A stretch of 6,527 nt of DNA from Nitrospiraceae bacterium (GTDB lineage: Bacteria; Nitrospirota; Thermodesulfovibrionia; Thermodesulfovibrionales; UBA1546). This document shows, in pieces, positions 6,477 through 6,527 of the stretch; the first letter of the stretch is position 1; each line of letters opens with the position of its first letter. The stretch spans positions 1 through 6,527 of the forward strand of contig DOHC01000293.1 in assembly GCA_003535475.1 (NCBI GenBank), written 5' to 3'. Position numbers and translations under genes: made by a program. Under the pieces are notes generated by a model. It did no database searches. It worked only from the letters and a program-made list of their open reading frames with translations, and was not told the origin of the DNA.

Positions 6477-6527
6477 TTAATGCGCACCTCCGCCTTTTCT
6501 GAAGACCATGCCTACACCGAAGCCTGC
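6477..6527 (-). CDS. 3' end of an unidentified gene (16 codons seen)
   Basis: Only the C-terminal end lies in the window: reading leftward from the right edge gives AGFGVGMVFRKGGGAH and then a TAA stop at 6479-6477. The frame is chosen because it ends two bases before the ATG of the next gene, as expected inside a tightly packed operon, and because the GGAGG usable by that next gene lies inside its last codons. The glycine-rich, partly hydrophobic tail with a basic RK pair could be the end of a membrane protein, but sixteen residues are not enough to name a family. That it is coding at all is inferred from position and frame. Confidence 0.5.
   Translation of the reverse strand, partial: AGFGVGMVFRKGGGAH

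Overview
The window is one stretch of a bacterial operon, read entirely on the minus strand, with almost no intergenic DNA. In order of transcription (right to left) it holds: the last 16 codons of an unidentified gene; a 285-residue tandem universal stress protein (USP); a 141-residue single-domain USP; a TauE/SafE-type anion permease gene that is split into three reading frames; a membrane sensor histidine kinase; a stand-alone receiver (response regulator without output domain); and a large PEP-synthase-like protein that runs off the left edge after 818 codons. The left 2455 bases are fully coding. The only untranslated gaps are 2-25 bases long, and two junctions (kinase/receiver and receiver/PEP-like protein) are 4-base ATGA overlaps. 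I see no promoter, terminator, tRNA, insertion sequence or CRISPR array.

The organism cannot be fixed from this sequence alone. Moderate GC content, tightly packed genes and the combination USP + TauE/SafE + kinase + receiver + PEP/pyruvate-binding protein suggest an anaerobic or sediment bacterium of the Nitrospirota or Desulfobacterota (former Deltaproteobacteria) type. This is inference from remembered family distribution, not from a search.

The genes plausibly form one signalling-metabolic unit. The kinase senses something in the periplasm or membrane through a helical sensor region and phosphorylates the lone receiver. Translation of the receiver is coupled to the PEP-like protein, which has an intact-looking ATP-grasp domain and phospho-histidine domain but, as far as the window reaches, no recognisable PEP-binding TIM barrel; an unassigned C-terminal region sits in its place. 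The receiver may therefore control a phosphotransfer enzyme directly, instead of a promoter. The USPs (one with two intact ATP sites, one with a degenerate site) and the permease would supply nucleotide/stress sensing and anion export.

The permease gene needs two separate one-base corrections to restore the 302-residue family length. This is either sequencing/assembly error or real decay, and it is the main anomaly in the window.
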